Source: Phyllobacterium sophorae (GTDB lineage: Bacteria; Pseudomonadota; Alphaproteobacteria; Rhizobiales; Rhizobiaceae). From it: 46,231 nucleotides of DNA. The translations under genes were made by a program, and so were the position numbers. Shown piece by piece: positions 44,501-46,231 of this stretch. A model generated the notes under the pieces. It did no database searches, was not told where the DNA came from, and saw nothing but the letters and a program-made list of their open reading frames with translations. The DNA lies in the NCBI RefSeq assembly GCF_003010965.1, contig NZ_PGGM01000022.1, positions 1 to 46,231 on the forward strand, in the 5' to 3' direction. How positions within the stretch are numbered: position 1 is the first letter of the stretch; every line of letters starts with the position of its first letter.

Positions 44501-44619
44501 GACCGATGGCCTACGCAATGATGGGCGGCATCGTCGTGGGAACGGCGCTGACGCTACTTTTCCTGCCGGCGCTTTATGTCGCCTGGTTCCGGATACCGCG
44601 TGAGATCGAGGAGCACTGA
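41569..44619 (+). CDS. RND-family multidrug efflux transporter (TriC-like)
   Basis: 1016 residues from a GTG overlapping the preceding stop (GTGA). Twelve membrane helices and two large periplasmic loops, as in HAE1 pumps. The proton-relay Asp pair is in helix 4 ('LGLLVDDAMIAVEMMVARL'). The C-terminal half carries 'LALVGILIRNSVILIVQIEE' and 'MMGGIVVGTALTLLFLPALY'. It exports amphiphilic compounds using proton-motive force. No outer-membrane channel gene follows, so a TolC homologue elsewhere must serve. With two adaptors, TriABC is the closest described organisation; substrate range is not predictable. Confidence 0.94.
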   Translation: MNKFNLSDWALEHRSLVWYFMIIFAVAGAYAYMALGREEDPSFTIKTMVIQAQWPGASAQEVTQQVTDRIEKKLQELDNLEHTRSITTAGQTIVFVDLLPKTNAQDVKPTWSRVRNLIDDIRHEFPQGVVGPFFDDQFGDVYGNIFAFSDDGLSQRELRDFAENARTQILKLPDVGKVDIVGEQDEVIYLEFSTRKIAALGLDRAAIISALQAQNAVTQSGFVEAGPERIALRVGGRFLSEDTLRGINLRVNDRFFALTDVASISRGYVDPPSSLFRFNGKPAIALAIGMKTGGNLLAFGEALEKTMTRIVQDLPIGVSVEQVSDQPEVVHEAVGGFTKALFEAVAIVLAISFISLGFRAGLVVAIAIPLVLAITFMVMLYFGISLQRISLGALIIALGLLVDDAMIAVEMMVARLELGDSLTKAATYVYTSTAFPMLTGTLVTVAGFIPVAFNKSSAGEFTFTLFVVIAVSLIVSWIVAVVFTPLIGVTLLPKSMKKHAQHKGRSAKVFSRLLQFCLRWRWMTIIATVLLFAGSVVGLSMVQQQFFPSSDRPELIIDWNLPQNSSIAETGGQMGQFEREVLAGNPAVEHWSTYVGRGAPRFVLSFDVQPADVAFGQTVIVTKGLDVRDKLKKDVEAYLQKTFPGTDAYVKLLEIGPPVGKPIQYRVSGEDLQTVRDLAQKLGSVVGTNPSLKNLAFDWNEPARVVKIDVMQDKARQLGVSSQDIAMALNTVVQGDSVTQVRDDIYLVDVVGRAAEKERGSIGTLLDLQLQASSGQPVPLSSVATFRYELEQPTVWRRDRLPTITVKAGISDTTQPATIVKALTDKIAAFEKTLPAGYHVEVAGAVEESAKSQGPIARVIPAMLLVMATLLMVQLQSFHRLFLVFSVAPLALIGVVAALYLSHAPLGFVALLGVLALVGILIRNSVILIVQIEELRAEGMSPWKAVVEATEHRMRPIMLTAAAATLALIPISHEIFWGPMAYAMMGGIVVGTALTLLFLPALYVAWFRIPREIEEH

Positions 44620-44620
44620 G

Positions 44621-45865
44621 ATGGACGCCAGAATGTCTTCCGCCCTCTTTCGAAGATGCGCTCCTCAACTGCTTTCGGTGGCGGTGCTCATGTGCATCGC
44701 CATAACCGGATGCGCGACCCGGGTGGAAAACGTCCTGCAGCCTCAAGTGGCCGTGACCGCAAGCGATGCCAGCCGGGTGAACATGCTGGTAGCGACGACG
44801 CGCAAATCATCGGACGATCCCGGTCGGCTCTATTCGGGCGAGCGCGGAACGGCGATCTCGCTCAACAACGTCTCCGTCTCCATTCCTCCAGATCGAAACC
44901 GCAAGATCGGCAAGGTGCAATGGCCCTCACGCCTACCGCCGAATCCGCAAAAGGAGTTTGCAGTCCTTGAAGCCGGCAAGGTTGCGACGGAAGGACAGGC
45001 TTTCAAGTGGTTTCGCAAGAACCGTAACGCCAAGCGGCAGGTGCTCATCTTTGTCCATGGCTTCAACAATACCTACGCCGACGCCGTCTTTCGCTTCGCC
45101 CAGATCGTTCACGACTCGGGCACCGATGCGGCACCAATTCTCTTCGCCTGGCCATCGCGGGCGCGGGTTTTCGACTACCTTTATGACAAGGAAAGCGCCA
45201 ACTACTCGCGACGAGCCCTGGAGGACCTGATCCTTCAGGCGACCCGGAGCCCCGATGTCGACGACGTAACCATCCTCGCGCATTCGATGGGGACCTGGCT
45301 CGCGGCGGAGGCACTGCGCGGGGTTGCCATGCGCGAAAAATCTATCCCGGCCAAGATCAAAAATGTCATCCTTGCATCGCCAGACATCGATATCGATGTG
45401 TTTCGCCGCCAGTTCATCGAAATGGGACCAAAACGGCCGCATTTTGCGATCCTGACATCGACGCGCGACAAGGCTCTGGAGGTCTCTGGCTGGCTCTCCG
45501 GCGGCGTCGACCGCGTCGGTGGTGCAGATCTCAAACCATATGCCTCTGTACTTGATAAACTTGGCGTTTCGGTCATCGACACGAGCGCCATCGCCTCGAA
45601 CGATCCGCTCGGCCACAATGCCTTTGCCGATAGTCCTGAGATCGTACGCCTGCTTGGGAGACGGCTGGCCGGGCAATCGCTATCGGGACGAGAGGCGTCA
45701 TTCGCGGATCGCGCGGGGGTGGCGGCTGCCAACTTTGCCGGGTCGGCGGCCCGTGTGGCCGTTGCCGCTCCGGTCTCGGTCATCAGCGGCGAGGCTCGCG
45801 ACGTGTTGAAACGCGAACTTTCCCCATCGACCGGGCAGCTCGTGGACGGTCAGATCTCGTATTGA
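44621..45865 (+). CDS. Lipoprotein alpha/beta-hydrolase, DUF900 family
   Basis: 414 residues from the ATG at 44621, one base after the pump stop. Lipobox 'ITGC' at about residue 29. The alpha/beta-hydrolase core has 'VLIFVHGFNNTYADAVFRFA' (oxyanion region), the nucleophile Ser in 'TILAHSMGTWLAAEAL', a candidate Asp in 'TSTRDKALEVSGWLSG' and a candidate His in 'DPLGHNAF', so a complete Ser-Asp-His triad is plausible. DUF900 proteins are uncharacterised esterase-like enzymes. As the fourth gene of the efflux operon it may hydrolyse an ester or lactone substrate at the periplasmic face, or work on the envelope; this is inference. Confidence 0.88.
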   Translation: MDARMSSALFRRCAPQLLSVAVLMCIAITGCATRVENVLQPQVAVTASDASRVNMLVATTRKSSDDPGRLYSGERGTAISLNNVSVSIPPDRNRKIGKVQWPSRLPPNPQKEFAVLEAGKVATEGQAFKWFRKNRNAKRQVLIFVHGFNNTYADAVFRFAQIVHDSGTDAAPILFAWPSRARVFDYLYDKESANYSRRALEDLILQATRSPDVDDVTILAHSMGTWLAAEALRGVAMREKSIPAKIKNVILASPDIDIDVFRRQFIEMGPKRPHFAILTSTRDKALEVSGWLSGGVDRVGGADLKPYASVLDKLGVSVIDTSAIASNDPLGHNAFADSPEIVRLLGRRLAGQSLSGREASFADRAGVAAANFAGSAARVAVAAPVSVISGEARDVLKRELSPSTGQLVDGQISY

Positions 45866-46031
45866 AGTCATGTCCGATCACTCCGAATGGGGAATGTCCA
45901 CAACGGGCGAACCAAGGGTTACGAAATCGCTAGAGCGGTAGTAGTCGTAGACGGGACGCCCATTAACTTGCCACGCGAAGGTGCCAGCGGCAGCGATCAT
46001 TTATGCTTCGGCCGCCTGTTTCCCAACCCGA

Positions 46032-46231
46032 TCAGTATTTTGAGGGGACGTAGAGTTCCGGCGGCAAGACCTTTCGCTCGTAGTCTGGATTGAACACCCG
46101 CTGGGGCAGCGTGATGTCCTCGTGTGGAACATCCTCATAGGGAATTTGTTGCAGGAGATGATCCATGCAATTCAGGCGGGCCCGCTTCTTGTCATTGCCC
46201 TCGACGATATACCACGGTGCTTCGGGAATAT
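46032..46231 (-). CDS. ppk2: Polyphosphate kinase 2 (PPK2), C-terminal part, runs off the right edge
   Basis: 66 codons are visible, ending with TGA at 46034-46032. The segment 'PWYIVEGNDKKRARLNCMD' followed by 'HLLQQIPYED' and, near the end, 'LPPELYVP' is the conserved C-terminus of PPK2 enzymes, which transfer phosphate between polyphosphate and nucleotides. The catalytic Walker motifs lie outside the window. It converges with the efflux operon across a 166-bp gap in which I see no gene. Confidence 0.88.
   Translation of the reverse strand, partial: IPEAPWYIVEGNDKKRARLNCMDHLLQQIPYEDVPHEDITLPQRVFNPDYERKVLPPELYVPSKY

Noticed and set aside
1..46231. CRISPR arrays, tRNA/rRNA genes, integrase or attachment sites
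   Set aside because: I looked for regularly spaced direct repeats, tRNA-like 3' ends and recombinase genes, and saw none; apart from the IS110 fragment no mobile-element gene is present.

Overview
The window looks like a chromosome or large-replicon segment from an alphaproteobacterium of the order Hyphomicrobiales (Phyllobacterium / Ochrobactrum-Brucella / Mesorhizobium-like). This rests on moderately high GC, on the style of the ECF sigma/anti-sigma pair, on the FixJ-type regulators, on a histidine kinase with an ABC-binding-protein-like sensor, and on the Brucella/rhizobium-like autotransporter and small hypothetical proteins. The genus cannot be fixed from the sequence alone. I found no rRNA, tRNA, CRISPR array or prophage.

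Layout. 1-112: 3' end of an IS110-type transposase. 127-2173 (minus): secreted TPR protein, ECF sigma factor and membrane anti-sigma factor. 2408-3357: two uncharacterised genes. 3653-11715 (plus): an operon with a FadR/GntR regulator, a complete oligopeptide-type ABC importer (binding protein, two permeases, two ATPases) and two DapA/NanA-type aldolases; this reads as an inducible uptake and catabolic pathway of unknown substrate. 11903-12523 (minus): two small hypothetical genes. 12853-17633 (plus): the potassium P-type ATPase operon kdpFABC. It carries a 26-residue membrane peptide before kdpF and a 57-residue membrane protein translationally coupled to kdpB, and it has no kdpDE nearby.

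18024-30601 holds an envelope locus centred on two secreted formylglycine-type arylsulfatases. The first is broken by a frameshift near its 3' end. The second forms an apparent operon with a periplasmic HAD phosphatase and an eight-haem cytochrome c fused to HEAT and TPR repeats. Around them lie two outer-membrane beta-barrel proteins, a lipoprotein, two small integral membrane proteins and a secreted His/Gly-rich protein. A short sequence motif recurs in three of the divergent intergenic regions here. Next come a sensor kinase, a FixJ-like response regulator and a lone receiver protein (30990-33995), then an autotransporter (34300-37095).

37111-45865 is a stress and efflux locus: an FMN azoreductase, two paralogous TetR regulators, and an RND pump with two lipoprotein adaptors (TriABC-like) followed by a lipoprotein serine hydrolase. 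A nearly identical 13+6+13 inverted-repeat operator lies upstream of both the azoR/tetR pair and the efflux operon, so the two units are probably co-regulated. The window ends in the C-terminus of a PPK2-type polyphosphate kinase (minus strand).
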